64,000 bases of DNA from Gymnogyps californianus (lineage: Eukaryota; Chordata; Aves; Accipitriformes; Cathartidae), in NCBI RefSeq assembly GCF_018139145.2, contig NC_059474.1, positions 39,698,344-39,762,343 on the forward strand, in the 5' to 3' direction. Under the pieces are notes generated by a model. That model was not told the origin of the DNA. It ran no database searches and was given only the letters and a program-made list of their open reading frames with translations. Positions 25,426 to 37,600 of this stretch are shown here, one piece after another; positions within the stretch are counted from its first letter, which is position 1; every line of letters starts with the position of its first letter. The position numbers and the translations under genes are program-made.

Positions 25426-27868
25426 CTGTACTTGTTCTCTCAATAGCTCAGACATAAATCCATTATGTCATCCTGGAAAATCCCATGGAAAACAGATTAA
25501 CAGAGAAGCTTAAAATCACTGCTAGTATTTTGAAGTCTTGCTATATATATGTGGAATCTGTGTGAAAAAAGAGAAAGCTCAAAAGCCAGGTAGCACCCCA
25601 CAGTAACCAAGATGGATTGCCAAAGATGAACTTCTGCCTAGCCCAGGCTGTAGAAGGAGAAAGACAGGAATAAGTAAGCTCTCCTCCTGGAGCTATGTAT
25701 CCAATCTCTTTCTCAAAGAGTTCAACCAGACATGATTTTATTCAGTTGCCTAGCAGTCAGGCTTACTGCTCTGTATAGCCTAGGGGTAAAGGAAGAACAA
25801 CACAATGGTTCTAGTCTGTTGCTCTTGGTATCTTATATCATATATTAATTGCAGTCAAAGCTAGAAAGGCTAAGCCATAACTTCATTTGCTTGTTTGCTT
25901 GCTATGTCTGTCTCATGTTTTGGCCCAATGAATGTTCAGTCATTTTTACAAGGAATGTGTCCTCAAAAGAAAAATAAAGAGATTTCCCCATACTAAAATA
26001 CAGTTTTCTGGTGAGTTCACTGTGTTGAGTTTCTTTAGACACATGATGGAAGCAAAGTCAAGTCTCTCCCATCTTCGACCAGAACCCTATTTGCTCTAAT
26101 TGGTATAGTACAATGGGATGTACTATAGATGGGGAAGAAGGACGCTTCTTGATCAAAAGGCAAGGAGAAAAAAAATCACTTCCTTTACTTGCACTGTTTC
26201 ATGGCCCACTGCAGTAAACATGCTCTAAGTGTGCCTACACGACTGGAACTCAAACACAAAATGGACACAAGAAATGTCTACGCTGATTCCCAACAGGGTT
26301 TAGGCTTGAGCTCAAAGCCGACAAAATGTATGTGCTTGCAGGTGTGCCCAGAAGTATACATTTACGTGCCCTGGAGAACTCTTGAGAGAAATCAGAGCAC
26401 CAGGAAACTTTTGGTGTCAAGGGTCTTAATATCGAATTTAGATTCCTAGATTGATACACAGGGAAGCAAAGAAGGTGGTGTTTTACAAAGGTTTTCTTCT
26501 GAAACAGAACTTCATGTTAAACTAACAAAACTAAGATGACTTCTGAGAGTCCTGCTAACACCATTACTCAGAGATGATGTGTCTTTCAACCTCTAAATAA
26601 ATATTTTCCCCTAGAAACAATGCACCAACATCATATGCCTAGGCATTTCTTTCATTTGTTTTTAACAAGCTCCCCTGTCCTGTTCTGGACTTGCCATTCT
26701 TGACCAGATACTTTTAAAGCATTTCAGACCAAGAGAGTTATGATGAGGGCACAACAGATGATGGAACAGTTCTTTGGCCTCCTTATAACTATTTCTGGAA
26801 ACATGAAGAACCCAAGACTGAAAAGAGTAAATTCAGAAAATAAATACTACATTACAAATCCTTAAATGAATCTGAGTCATTATCTTACTGTCATAAACCA
26901 CATGTAACGTTCATTGGCATTATATGAAATGCATAATAGGAAGGATTTTCTTTTCCAAGATCTATCTGCAAGCCTGTCTACCTCCTCATACTCTATTATG
27001 TCCTTAAAGGTAATAGTCTCATTGCATTTACAAAGCAAAACCAGAACAACTTATTTGAAATCCATAGAAAAGAACCCTATCTCCCCTTTACTTCAGATTT
27101 ATTTTATAATCCTCAACTCATCATTAATACTAAAGAACATAGATTTCCCAGCTAGATTCCCCACAGATTTCAGCTACAACCTGGGTTTTATTTTGAAAGA
27201 AACCATCACCTTCAAATTACGTCTTTTAAAAAAAGTCTTTGTCTATGTAATCGATATCACCTGCTGCTGTAAAAACTCAAGCATTTTATAAGTCCAATTG
27301 CTTTCCCCTTTGTTAATTCATTGCTTTTATCTCAACTTCAAAATAAAAAAGAATGAAATCACTTCTGTGTGTATAAAGATTCCATTTTACCCTCAATCGC
27401 TCAATGTTGCAATATTCAGCCTGCACAGGGAATGAGGAATTAAAACACACAAACAAAAGTAATTGCCAGTTTTGGATATTTTTTTAATACTGGAAATATT
27501 TTCATTCATTGTCAGCTTCATAATTCATAATCTAGCCTCTGGATTTTCTCTGGCTGTTAAGATTTTTCACCTCAATGAATTGACCAAGAGATTTTATTTC
27601 TGTCATACGTCTGTGAATTAGCTGTATCATGATTGAGTGCTGTTTACATAATATAACTGCTATTATTATAATTAAAAAAAATGTAATCAGCTCTTTGATT
27701 GACCAGGCACATATTGTATGTATATGTCCCTTCTATCATTTTGATTCCAAAATAAATTACTATTCTCTTATACTTCTTTATTTTATAATGCAATTAATTC
27801 TAATTATTCTTTCTCCATAAACAGTGATAGCATCAAGCATATTTTATGGTGTTTCTAGGACTGTACTG
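25426..27868. other. Intergenic, no recognisable feature
   Basis: Unique AT-rich sequence. The plus frame 26914-27291 (125 codons) encodes a peptide of ordinary AT-driven composition without motifs. The segment 26190-26440 is somewhat richer in GC and may be an old repeat I cannot name. Confidence 0.5.
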
Positions 27869-27873
27869 CTCAG
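27869..27873. repeat. Left target-site duplication CTCAG
   Basis: Five bases directly before the LTR start at 27874, identical to the five bases after its end. A 5-bp duplication is typical of class III (ERVL-like) integrases, although other classes can overlap. Confidence 0.85.
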
Positions 27874-28389
27874 TGTCACGGAGGTTCACACAACCAAATT
27901 AAACAGGTGTTAACGAAATTTATTCTTCAATCAAAATCGTTTAGAACTCCGACAACATTAGTAAACCACAGGTTCAATGATGTAAGGGGAAATTAACACT
28001 ACACAACCTACTTAAGAATTCTTAAGCTTTTAAAAGATGAGGGCTCTCAATCTGCAGGAGTTACCTTAGGCGGCGTCCCCACCCCAGGGGAGAGTCCCCA
28101 GCTGCAGACCCGCTGCTCCGAGGAGGACCGACTCAATTTGGCCCCCAGTGGGGCTCCATTTATGCCCTAGTCGAATCTGATCTGTGGTCAGATAAGGTGA
28201 TGTTAGTCCTCACTGGCCGAGGGCCAACACTTCCTTATTCCTTGACCAAAGTGCGTACGTGGTGGTCATAACGTGACCCCACCATGCGGGCGGGGCAGCT
28301 CAACCCCCAAACTGCGGCTTCTAGGTTTCTTTTCTTTTTTCACTGGCCGAGAAGTTTCGCTCTCGATCAGGGTGGGTGTACCTGCCACA
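27874..28389 (-). mobile_element. Solo ERV LTR with intact target-site duplication, minus orientation
   Basis: A 516-bp element starting TGTCACGGAGGTTC and ending ACCTGCCACA, so TGT...ACA termini, bounded by perfect CTCAG repeats. Orientation is minus. The complement of 27919-27924 is a canonical AATAAA, near what is the 3' end in that sense. The complement of 28158-28164 is CATAAAT, a TATA-type box about 240 bp upstream of it. Together these give the U3-R-U5 layout. The LTR is much richer in GC and CpG than its surroundings, with CpGs clustered at 28070-28130 and 28250-28310. Retained CpGs and an exact duplication imply a fairly recent insertion. No gag-pol sequence adjoins it. I do not recognise the exact family; the 5-bp duplication favours an ERVL-type element. 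Confidence 0.88.
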
Positions 28390-28394
28390 CTCAG
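28390..28394. repeat. Right target-site duplication CTCAG
   Basis: Five bases immediately after the LTR's terminal ACA, an exact copy of 27869-27873. The pair fixes both element boundaries to the base. Confidence 0.85.
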
Positions 28395-29199
28395 TCATAC
28401 TTTGATCACATGTATCACCAATCAATATACTACCAATCCATATGGTGTCTCAGGCTATGTGCTCATCCTAACCTGCCAGGTGCAGGTGCCTTTAGGTCTA
28501 AAACATTTGCAGGTTATGACATTCCTTCTGCAATATCAGTTGCACAAAGACTGATCTGCACTCTCTTCTTATCTGATCGTGAGGACTCCAGACTGCCTTT
28601 CCTACCTGCTCATGGTCAAGTAGTATCACTACCTAGACAGATGAAGTACATGAAGGATGTTACGACAGCTGGAGCCCATCCTCAGGACAAGTGTACACCA
28701 GATTATCTGAGAACACAAAAGCAGTCAGAGCAGGCCAGACTAGAGATCCACCTTGCCCCGTTTCCAGTGGATGGGTCCCTGCCAACATCCTGGGGCTGCA
28801 GAGCTCCTTGTCAGCCTCTGCCCTGCAGACCTCCTCCACCACTCAACACACACAGGCTGAGCAGGCTCCAGCCAGCCTACCTCTAAACCAAACCACAGGA
28901 ATCTCCTCATGCTCCATCCCTTCCATTTTCTTGCCTGTGCCCACCACCCCTCTGCCCAAGGGGACAGGGCAAGGAACCCCAGCAAACTGCCCTGTGCTCA
29001 GAGCAGATTCCACTGCACACTAGGGATGTAAGGTGGAAACTCTTCGTGGAGCAGTGGGCATGGCCATGTTTGTGGTATGGTTCACAGGGTCCTTTAGAAG
29101 GTGGCTCTGGCACATGTGTGTTGAACAGGCTGCAGACCTTTTGTAGAATCCACCCGAACCCTTTACTGATGTCTGGCTGTGCTTTGTCATCAATCATTT
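28395..29199. other. GC-richer flank, no supported gene
   Basis: Between about 28560 and 29120 GC content is visibly higher than in the rest of the window, and overlapping open frames exist on both strands. These include the distal part of a 200-codon plus frame (28284-28886) and minus frames 28740-28985 and 28907-29197. Several frames being open at once is what higher GC alone produces. I see no domain, signal peptide or splice structure. It may be a decayed GC-rich repeat or an old pseudogene fragment. Confidence 0.45.
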
Positions 29200-29379
29200 T
29201 AATGACGTCCCCAAGGAATACCTGGTAGTAACTAAAGTTTTGTTATTGTCCCTAAATGCCTGTCTGATCTTTGTCAACATATCACAGCCAGCATCAGCTT
29301 TCTAAACAGAAGGTAAATAACTAGCTCATTTCAGAGCTCAGATTCCATTCTTTACAGATTTTATGTTATCTTTGAGACA

Positions 29380-29610
29380 GTCAATCAGTTAATTTGGTTA
29401 GACTGTAGGTTCTCTCTTTGCCAAATGCCTCATCAACATTGCAGTTTATCCCATTTTTCTTGTGTGTGTTTTATCCTGATATTGCAATGTCCCATCAATT
29501 GTCTTCTTTCCACAAAGTTTCCACCGTGCTTCAGACAGCTTACTGATTTTTCTTTTTTGGAACAGACATGCCAGTTCCCTCATCTTATTTCTTAGAATTA
29601 CAACATTCAT
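29380..29610 (-). mobile_element. Possible LINE endonuclease-region remnant (CR1-like)
   Basis: The minus strand around 29600-29550 reads YMNVVILRNKMRELAC, resembling the CR1 ORF2 start motif YTNARSLRNKMGEL. Downstream in the same sense, SEARWKLCGKKTIDGTLQYQ followed by DKTHTRKMG resembles the endonuclease pattern ETWW...GY.L...R.GGGVA. The match is patchy and the later endonuclease motif GDFN was not found, so the call is tentative. Flanking sequence up to about 29960 may belong to the same relic. An RTE-like element is an alternative. Confidence 0.42.
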
Positions 29611-31199
29611 GTAAAAGCATATGCATCACTATCTAGATTCTTTTTTGACAATTTATTGATGACAATCTGTTTGTCTTCCATTCTGTATTTTGTTAGCTCT
29701 TCACTTGAGGATACAGGTTTTCAATGTCTTAATCCACAACAGAAATGTCACACCCCAACGAATGATTTCTTCTGTACCAGTTTTCTCCTTGACTTTTCAG
29801 TTTGAACACCCAAACATTGCTTTGTTCCCTCATGTCTCTGCTGAAGTCTATCCTTCCTAAGCAGGTTCTGATTATCTGAAAACTATTTCCAGTTCCTGAT
29901 GAATCTGAGCCCTCGTTCCTCACATTGCATAATCTTTCAGCAGCCAATAGGTGTAACAAAAATAATTGGTACCAGCACATGAAAATGAAATTTCACAGAA
30001 ACCATTTTGCATGCCAATACAAGTGCATTGTTAAGCTGAGAGGTGCTGACTGAAGCCTGGGCCCAATCAGACATTTCATTAAAACCAAGGGATATGCCAA
30101 GAACTCCTTGAAAGGAGTAACAAAAGCCACAATTTTTTGGATAAGCAAATAATGGCCTTTAGTTGCCTAACGTAAGTGACCAAAAAAATTAAGGTTAGAG
30201 TAAGACTGAAGTTTCCTGCTTAACCAAAGGTGATAAAGGGAGTTGTGGCAAGACTTTAAAAAAACCTTAGGAAACATCGTCTTCTGCATGAGGTGGCTGG
30301 AAGTTTAAAATAACAAAACAATGGCTACTGGTTTGGGGTTTTTTTCCCCCTACACGTTCAGGGAAGTAGAACTTTGTAAGTAGTTTCAGCAAACAAACAA
30401 GATTATATCAAAAATATACCTGGTTCAGGCCCCCGAGTTCTTATATAAAGAAAAGTTTTTGGTTCACCATTCAAATCAATGGAACTACAGCAAAGAGTTG
30501 AAGTTCATAAAACTTAATTGGGTCTAAAATTAAAATATATCTAAAATGCAGTCTCTCAGACCATTAACATTTCTCACCTTTTTTTTTTTAGTGCAATTAG
30601 TACAAATAATAGCCTGCCATGTTAAACTATGTGACCAGAGCCCTCTTCTCTCTTGCCTTGACACAATAACAATGTTAACCGAAATCTACACAATCTTATT
30701 GCAATCGTCGTTACAATAACTGTCTGACAGGCTATCATATTAAGGTATCCCCCATGAACAGGAAACCATCTATTCTTGAATAAATATTTAACAATTTCCA
30801 GTGAATATGACTCCTACGTTATTTAATACAAAGGATTTACAAAGGTTTCGTATCTTTTCTGTCAAAACTGTAATGGAATGAAATTATCACACATTTTCGG
30901 AGAGAGTACAAGAATGCTTCCCTTGTCAAAATTCCTCTGCTAATCATTATCTACTGCATGCTATACTAGTGGACATGTGGGCCTTGAATAAAATTCCAGT
31001 GAAGATTACTGTATTTAGATATTGAAAAACAACATAAAACAACTCACATTCACTGAGCTCCTGAACTGTTTGCTGTTCAGTCTTACTGCGAATATTGTTA
31101 CTAAGTTTGTCATTTAAGTGCATGCAACTGCTGAATTTATATTGCAAATATTTATAGATATTAGATATTCAGGTTACGAGAGCAAGATAGTTAAGAAAA
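29611..31199. other. Intergenic, no recognisable feature
   Basis: AT-rich sequence. ATTCAAATCAATGGAACTAC near 30469-30488 recalls the centre of small palindromic amniote repeats, but the arms cannot be traced. No gene is supported. Confidence 0.5.
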
Positions 31200-31490
31200 A
31201 AATCTAATTTATGTATGAAAGCCTATATCACCTGGATTTTATTTCTGATTTTTTTTTTATTTTACCAACTACATGAACATAAATAAACTATCCATTCAGA
31301 ATTATAAACAAATGCCAAGTGTGGAGATATTTTTTATTTAAACTATATAACGTGGTTAACATTGTAGATACTGTGAATTAATTCTGCTTTCCAGGCTCAT
31401 AGTGTTGATTAATGGTTATTCTTTATAAATGCATTGATAATTGCTTTATTAATTTCTGATTAGTTTGGATTTCATTAGTGTAAATACATA
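31200..31490. promoter_or_regulatory. Possible conserved non-coding block
   Basis: Non-repetitive AT-rich sequence with many homeodomain-type cores, including TTGATTAATGG near 31406 and TTTATTAATTTC near 31445, and Fox-like TAAACAAA on one strand near 31305. The density suggests an enhancer but could follow from base composition. Low confidence. Confidence 0.2.
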
Positions 31491-31524
31491 GGGATATATA
31501 TTATAACTCTAGATTAAGCTATTT

Positions 31525-31576
31525 TATATTATATTAGAAATAGATATTATATTACAAACTTATATTATATTAGAAA
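31525..31576. repeat. Imperfect AT-rich tandem duplication, period 36 bp
   Basis: TATATTATATTAGAAA occurs at 31525-31540 and again at 31561-31576, with related ATATTATATTA sequence between them. This is a local slippage duplication in AT-rich DNA. Confidence 0.65.
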
Positions 31577-33940
31577 GTTACCTGCCTTATTTTCAGGGGA
31601 GGGGGAGTAACTACATATTCTTTTTAAGTAAAGATAAATAAAAAAAATAAAACAGCTAGTCAAAAACTAACATTCAACCTGTTTTGGTGCTATTGGTAAG
31701 CAAAGTGTCAGAAGTTGTTATAATCATGGACTTCTAAAAAGGGGATTTTAAGTAGAAAAGTTGACAAGGGTTATGACTTAGCTAGCTAAAAGTTTATTTT
31801 TTAACATTTAAATTAAGAAATCCATGTGTGGACTGGCGCCTTGTCTGGATGATCAAGCAAATATTTCATTTTTACAGTTGCAAAATACCTCTGAAGTTTT
31901 CAGTAGAATAAAGAAGTTCTCTTTGTCTTCCTCATCTTTAACCTTAAAACAAACCCTCGATTTTTAAAGTCTTTTTTTCTGACTCCTTGGCTTACTGGAG
32001 TATTAATTTGATCAATAGGAGGATCAATTTGAATCTAGAGCACTTGTTTCTTCTCTGCATTTTCTTTGGATCTAAATAGCTATTTTGTTAATTATCCCAG
32101 GGATAGGTACCATTTGTCTCTATTAGTGTTGCCTTTTTTTTTCTTTTCTCCTACAAAACATCCCTGCTTTTTCCCCTTCTTTCTTTTAAGCTTGGGAAAA
32201 CACATTCTGGCAAACCATTCTGTTCACCTTCCCTACAATATACCTTTGCCATGAAACACCCAAGATACAGTCCTTTGGTATGGAGAGAGAAGCTGTAAGC
32301 TGTGATCACTTAGCTCCCTGTCCTAAGTAATATTCTCTGTAGCTGGAAACCTTCCCATTTAGCAGTGCAGGAGGCACATAAGCCCTGTGACACCTATTCA
32401 TTACCTATCTTGATCACAATTTCACGGACTAATCAGTCCATTTGTATTTATTATTTAATATTGTATTTCTTTAGCAGTTGAGGCTTGGCCAGAATTCAGA
32501 GTAAAACTGTGTAGAGAGTAAGAAGTTCATACCCCAATGATAATACAGGTTAAAGGTTTTCGTTGTTTGCTTTTTTTCTTTTTCATTAAGTGGACTATAA
32601 CTACCACAGGTGATTTATTACACTGCACCAGACACACATTAGATTTCCATCTCAGCAGGGCTTCTGCTCCCACATTCAGGAAACACCAAATAAATACTCG
32701 GTATCCTGGACTAACGCATGCCTGCTCAGGCACAGGGAAAACCAAGAAAGCTGCAGAGCCAGGTTCAGGCTCCTTACGCAGGGAAACCATTAACACTACT
32801 TTCTGAACTTTCCCCCATGTCCGATTTCGTCTGGGGGAACACAGGCTGGCACGTGGAGGGGTGAGAACCACAAAGAGGGCTGCACAGAAGAGCTGAGGGT
32901 CAGACAGTGCAGAGAAAGGGTCCTGAGGAAATGACATACAATTTAGTGGGGTTAAAAATACTAGAAAAGGCTGCAGTAAATTCAGGTGAACGATAAACAC
33001 CTTCCTTTGCATGAAGAAGGATTAAAATTATCTTCTGTGACGCACAATTTATATTCCGTAATTGTGGGGACAGAATTGTTTGCTCTGAGGCACGTTGTGC
33101 CTCTGCTTTCCAAAGGTTAAGCGCGTGTGCCACCACTAAGCACACATACGGCTACAGAGAAGGAGCTGCCTTTGTGCAAATGGATTTTGGGGTTCTATTT
33201 CTTTTCAATCATAGGAACAGCAATTGATAGCATACAGTATTAAGTGCTGCTTCCTCTCCTTCTTTCTCAGCTCCTGTATAATAACTTCAGCTTATGGCAG
33301 GGTGGGGTATAGATCAACATTAAATTAAAAGGTTCAGCCAGAATCGTTTCTAGAGTCAAATGTTATATCCATGGAAATAAAGAGTTGGCAGTGGAAGTGC
33401 TGACATAATTATAGCAAAGTAAGCAAACACTTCCACACTTAGAAGTATGTAAACTGATGCTCTTAAAACTGCTTCCCTCCCTCTGGGAGACCAAGGTGGC
33501 AGGGGTTCATATTAAATGCAGAAATCAGAACTTTGGAGGCTCACCTGTCACTACTTTTGCGCAGAATCCTGAGTTTCTCTTACTTTAGTTTCATATTTAC
33601 AGCACTGCAGGGTATGTAGTGACACTCAAACCCAAAATAAATATATATGTATTTTTTAATCCCAAACTGAATGGGAAAATAGTATGTATAGAAAGTAATA
33701 AGATGTAGCTCAAGTCTAGTGCAAAAATGAACAAATCACAGGCAAGTATTTTTTTCAAGCTTAGTTTCTGATGTGTTTGTGTTTTCTGATGAAAGCTGAC
33801 AGGTAGAACAGTTTGCTTTTTAAGAGACTGATGGAGTCCCAGGAAGACAGGTGACAGGAGCAAACGAAAACAATACAAACATCAGCTCTACCTGCTCTAC
33901 TTTAAAGAAATTTTGTCATAGGGCATGATTCTTTTCTATA
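31577..33940. other. Intergenic, no recognisable feature
   Basis: Mostly unique AT-rich sequence with a slightly GC-richer patch at 32600-32930. A minus frame of 161 codons (32527-33012) and a plus frame of 89 codons (32537-32806) overlap there. Neither shows a recognisable domain, and their overlap suggests chance. No repeat family is recognised. Confidence 0.5.
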
Positions 33941-33963
33941 TTTTTTTTTTTTTTTTTTTTTTT
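33941..33963 (-). repeat. Poly-T run (23 T)
   Basis: An uninterrupted run of 23 T, the longest homopolymer in the window. It could be a poly-A tail of a minus-strand retrocopy or a simple mononucleotide repeat. I found no matching retrocopy body or direct repeats around it. Confidence 0.9.
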
Positions 33964-34652
33964 AGCTTATGAGACAGTGATGGAGGAAAGAGGTCCCGTG
34001 TTCATTTTCTGATTCAAATTTTGGGTTTCTTCGGTTGCATTTCTTAATTAAGGAGGAAAAGCTAATGGTATGTTTTGTGAGTGTGGTGGGACAGAGAGAT
34101 GCATCCTATAGACACACATGAGCATGACTGTGAGTCTAAACTCCTGGCACTAAGAAAGCAGAAAGGATTTTAATGTAGGCCTAACTAATAATAGGAAATG
34201 AACAAGCTGCCTTTTGTTCTGACATCCTTATAAGATGCTTCAGTAATAACTCTTCTTTGGAAAGGTTTCACTTTCATCCCACAGAGACTTTGACACAAGG
34301 GAGAAAGATGCTATTCCTGAAAGCTCTATGTGACTTACTTGAAAATAGATAGAGGAGAGAACAAAGCTTTCTCCTTTAAACTCATAGAGGAATGTTAAGT
34401 AGCTTATTACAGATACACAGAACAGAGGGAGAAGCGTGCCTGAAAAGGCCTCTTTACCTGGCCCCAAAGGTTCAGACCCATGGCTTAAGAACTCTTTCTT
34501 CCCTCCCTAAATCAAAAAAAAATGGGTTTAGATATCACGAGAATATTGTTTTAATTTAAAAAAGTGGTAGGAAGAGTGAAATAGTTTCTTGTGATGCCTC
34601 TGAGCCATCCTCAGGCTTTCCTTTGCAACATAAAAGCCACACATACAGTTAT
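33964..34652. other. Intergenic, no recognisable feature
   Basis: Unique sequence next to the poly-T run. The sequence at 33964-34300 was read for a processed-gene body in minus orientation, and none was recognised. Confidence 0.5.
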
Positions 34653-34677
34653 AAAAGGTTGAAGTTCTCAACCTTTT
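34653..34677. repeat. Perfect hairpin: 10-bp stem, 5-nt loop
   Basis: AAAAGGTTGA at 34653-34662 pairs exactly with TCAACCTTTT at 34668-34677 around the loop AGTTC. On the plus strand the stem ends in a T run, which superficially looks like a bacterial terminator, but the context is vertebrate. It could be the tip of a small palindromic repeat. Confidence 0.75.
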
Positions 34678-37600
34678 GTGTAATAACAACAGTTCTAAAA
34701 GTGAGACTTACAACATATACAACCATCTGACATTACAAGGACTGATAGTTTTGAATGTAAGCAGGGAATTTTATTTATGAGTATTCATTTGTACCATACA
34801 AATAGGTCCTCAGAACAACAGATCATTTAGACAGGTACCTGGTTAAGCAAATAAGAAAATTACAAAAAGATTTACTAGTCAATCGCCTGTATCAATAACA
34901 ATCCCTGTGTTTGGAGGATTATGTGGTCTGTCATCTCAGAGCTCCTACAGGAATTAAATACTACTTCAAAGCAGGGAGGGAGAATTTGCAGAGAAAAGGA
35001 AAGATGGGGAAAGGAAAACAAATAATTCGTTAAAGAGGGTGCTCAAGAAGACATAGATCAGTCCACAAATACAAATGTGAGACAAAGAGTTAGGGCAAGA
35101 CTTGCTTTAGCCCAAATACCAGGAGATTTATAGCTAGTATTATTACTCTTGGCCTCAGATGGTTTAGATATAAAGCACTAGACCTATACTGGGAAGGACA
35201 CGAGTCCTCAGTGTCAGAGACTATTCAGATACAAATGCAATAGCACTTATTAACAAATCTCGTTCATGTCTTACTGCCATTTAACAGACTCCAATGTGTT
35301 ATTCTCCACATTTATTTAGTCATTTTTACTTTAAAATCCTTTTACATCCCTATTCAGGTCATGCCATCTAAACTAAAGTACTGTAAGTCCCATAAAAATT
35401 ATATTCTGAAATTAATTCATTGTGCAGTAGATACCCACAAAGTTTTAATACTGGTAACAGCTGCAGCATCTGTCTCCAACGTTTAGAATGTATTTTCATA
35501 TTCTTACCAATGATACTGAATTCTCAAGCAACAACTTATGATCCTAGCTGACCCCCTCCAGGGCCTCCCACCCCCAATGAATCTTGTGTGATTTGCACTA
35601 TCAGGCATTTCTTTCCAAGACAACACTGCATAAAATGGGAGGGGGCCTATCAGATCAGTGAAATACTTGGTCTAAGAATAAAGACATTAAGTTTTAAATT
35701 CCTTTTCAGGGAATGAAAGGGTTCAGCCCTGCTCCCTTGCATCTTGCACATGTGCAGTGCCAGCGCCTCCTGTGCAAAATGCAACCAGAATCTGCACTGC
35801 TGTGTCTAAATATATTCCAAGACAAACCAAGTCATTGTAGCTGCTGAATTACAAGCAGCTTGTGTCCAGACACCCTACGGTTGGTATGCTAAATGGATTA
35901 ATTATTCACATTGATTATATTGATCCACATGGCCTCCCTGATCTCTCTCTCCAAAACAAAAACCAAAATATATACTCCTACTGAATTTGATCTAACTTTA
36001 GAAGGATATAATTTATATCATTATCTTAATTTTCTCAGTTCCTTTCAAATAGCATTCTAAAAAGAAGAGGTTTAACTTTTCTTTAATGTGAAAATGTCTT
36101 TCTTTGAAATGTGAATTAATCTGACGAAAGAACTTTGATTTTTCACATCCAGGATACGTTGTATACTTGCTGTCTATATCCTAACATAGGATTGTCACTG
36201 ATAACTAGTCTCTTACCCAGCTTCTAGTTTAAAACCCCTCTACCACCCTCACACAAAACCTGTACGAACATGTTACATGGCTTTTGAACCCAGGACATCC
36301 CAAAGGTTCATACGGATCATACCAAGTTTTGCTTTAAGGCAGTTTTTAAACCATTTCATTTACAGTGGAAGTATAGCTGGGACCAAAATATTAAATTTAT
36401 TTTCCTCTCACAATTGCCCAGGTTTCCATTTTCTGTTCGTAGCACTTATTCTCTGAGCTCCAGTGCCCTGGAGGCCACCCATGGGTTCATAGACAGCTGG
36501 TTAATCATTCCATTCGGCCAGCTCAATTTCAATGGTCCTCACCTCATCGTATATAAAGATCTGCCTCAGTGCACCGTTACTTTGCCAAAGGATCACAGCC
36601 ATGTTGTCATGCGAGTTCAGAAAACACGACTGTGGGAAATGCACTCCTCAGCAGCAGCAGCATGAAAGTATATTGACAAGCCTGGCAGAGGTGAGGTTTA
36701 AATGGACAGCCACAGAGTGAAAAGAGCGTTTTAAAAACCTCAGGATGCCTGTACAACGGTGAGCCCTGGCATGCTTTGTCTCCATCCCTCTTCAGTAAGG
36801 AGTTCAAACGCATGCTGGCCCCAGCCTTCGACTCGGAGCTAATTGTTGTGCATGGCAGGCCCTCTAGCAGGGTTAGTCAGATGTTTTGCACAACAGGCAG
36901 AAGGTACAGACAGCATCAAAGAGGAAACCATTTAAAAAAACAAATTGGGTAGAGGAAGGGCACTTAACCCCTGAAACATCACTCTGCTGAAACAGACCCT
37001 GCACCTGGACAAGTAGCCTTAAGGCCATACTCTGACAGTCTGATTAGGGAACAACAAACTCAGAGAGAAAACTGTAGCAAAATCAAACCAGCAACTGAAA
37101 CTGCAGCTTGGTAAGCAGCCAACGCCACTACATCATTTCCGTAAGGTATACTGGGGGAGAACATTGTATGTTGGAAAATAAAGAAACTCAAGTCAACCGA
37201 TGAGAACAAACTCTAAAAAGCCCGCCCTATAGCTTTACTTCTCTCCATTCCTCAGCAAGCTGTGTATTCAGCCATCAAGCTGAATCTACTCTCCACGGAT
37301 AGATAACATTCCTCCCTATGTTACAAAATTTGACCCTTTTTCTGCTGAGGGTTAGTTGCAGAGGATTTGTCCCTGATGTTATCCCAGCCCCTAAAATAAT
37401 GCTAGTAACAGGTCCCTGGTTTTAGCAAGTTCCTTCCATCCCTCCAGTCAAGCTGACTGTTTTTTACCTAATTAAATCTGGAATTCCTGCTGAAGTGCAT
37501 GCAGGCCAGCAGTCTCATTAGGAGCAACTCAGAAAAAGCCAATGCTTAGAAATTAAATACAGATATAATAAAGAAAGCAAACATTTATCCTGTCTAGCAA

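Noticed and set aside
26190..26440. GC-richer segment with GTGTGCCTACACG and GTCTACGCTG phrases recalling sauropsid repeats
   Set aside because: I could not trace arms, ends or a consistent match to any family.
28284..28886. Longest open frame in the window (200 codons, plus strand)
   Set aside because: It begins within the antisense of a young solo LTR and crosses the exact LTR/flank junction, so the frame formed by insertion. No domain is seen, and several other frames are open in the same GC-rich tract.
32527..33012. 161-codon minus-strand open frame
   Set aside because: No recognisable motif; another frame is open on the opposite strand, and composition follows local GC. Treated as chance.
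34653..34690. Hairpin followed by T run, like a rho-independent terminator
   Set aside because: All other evidence is for vertebrate DNA, where such terminators are not used, and no gene lies upstream.
36940..37450. Possible LTR-like stretch (AATAAAG near 37174, C-rich flank)
   Set aside because: No TG...CA termini, duplication or recognised consensus was found.
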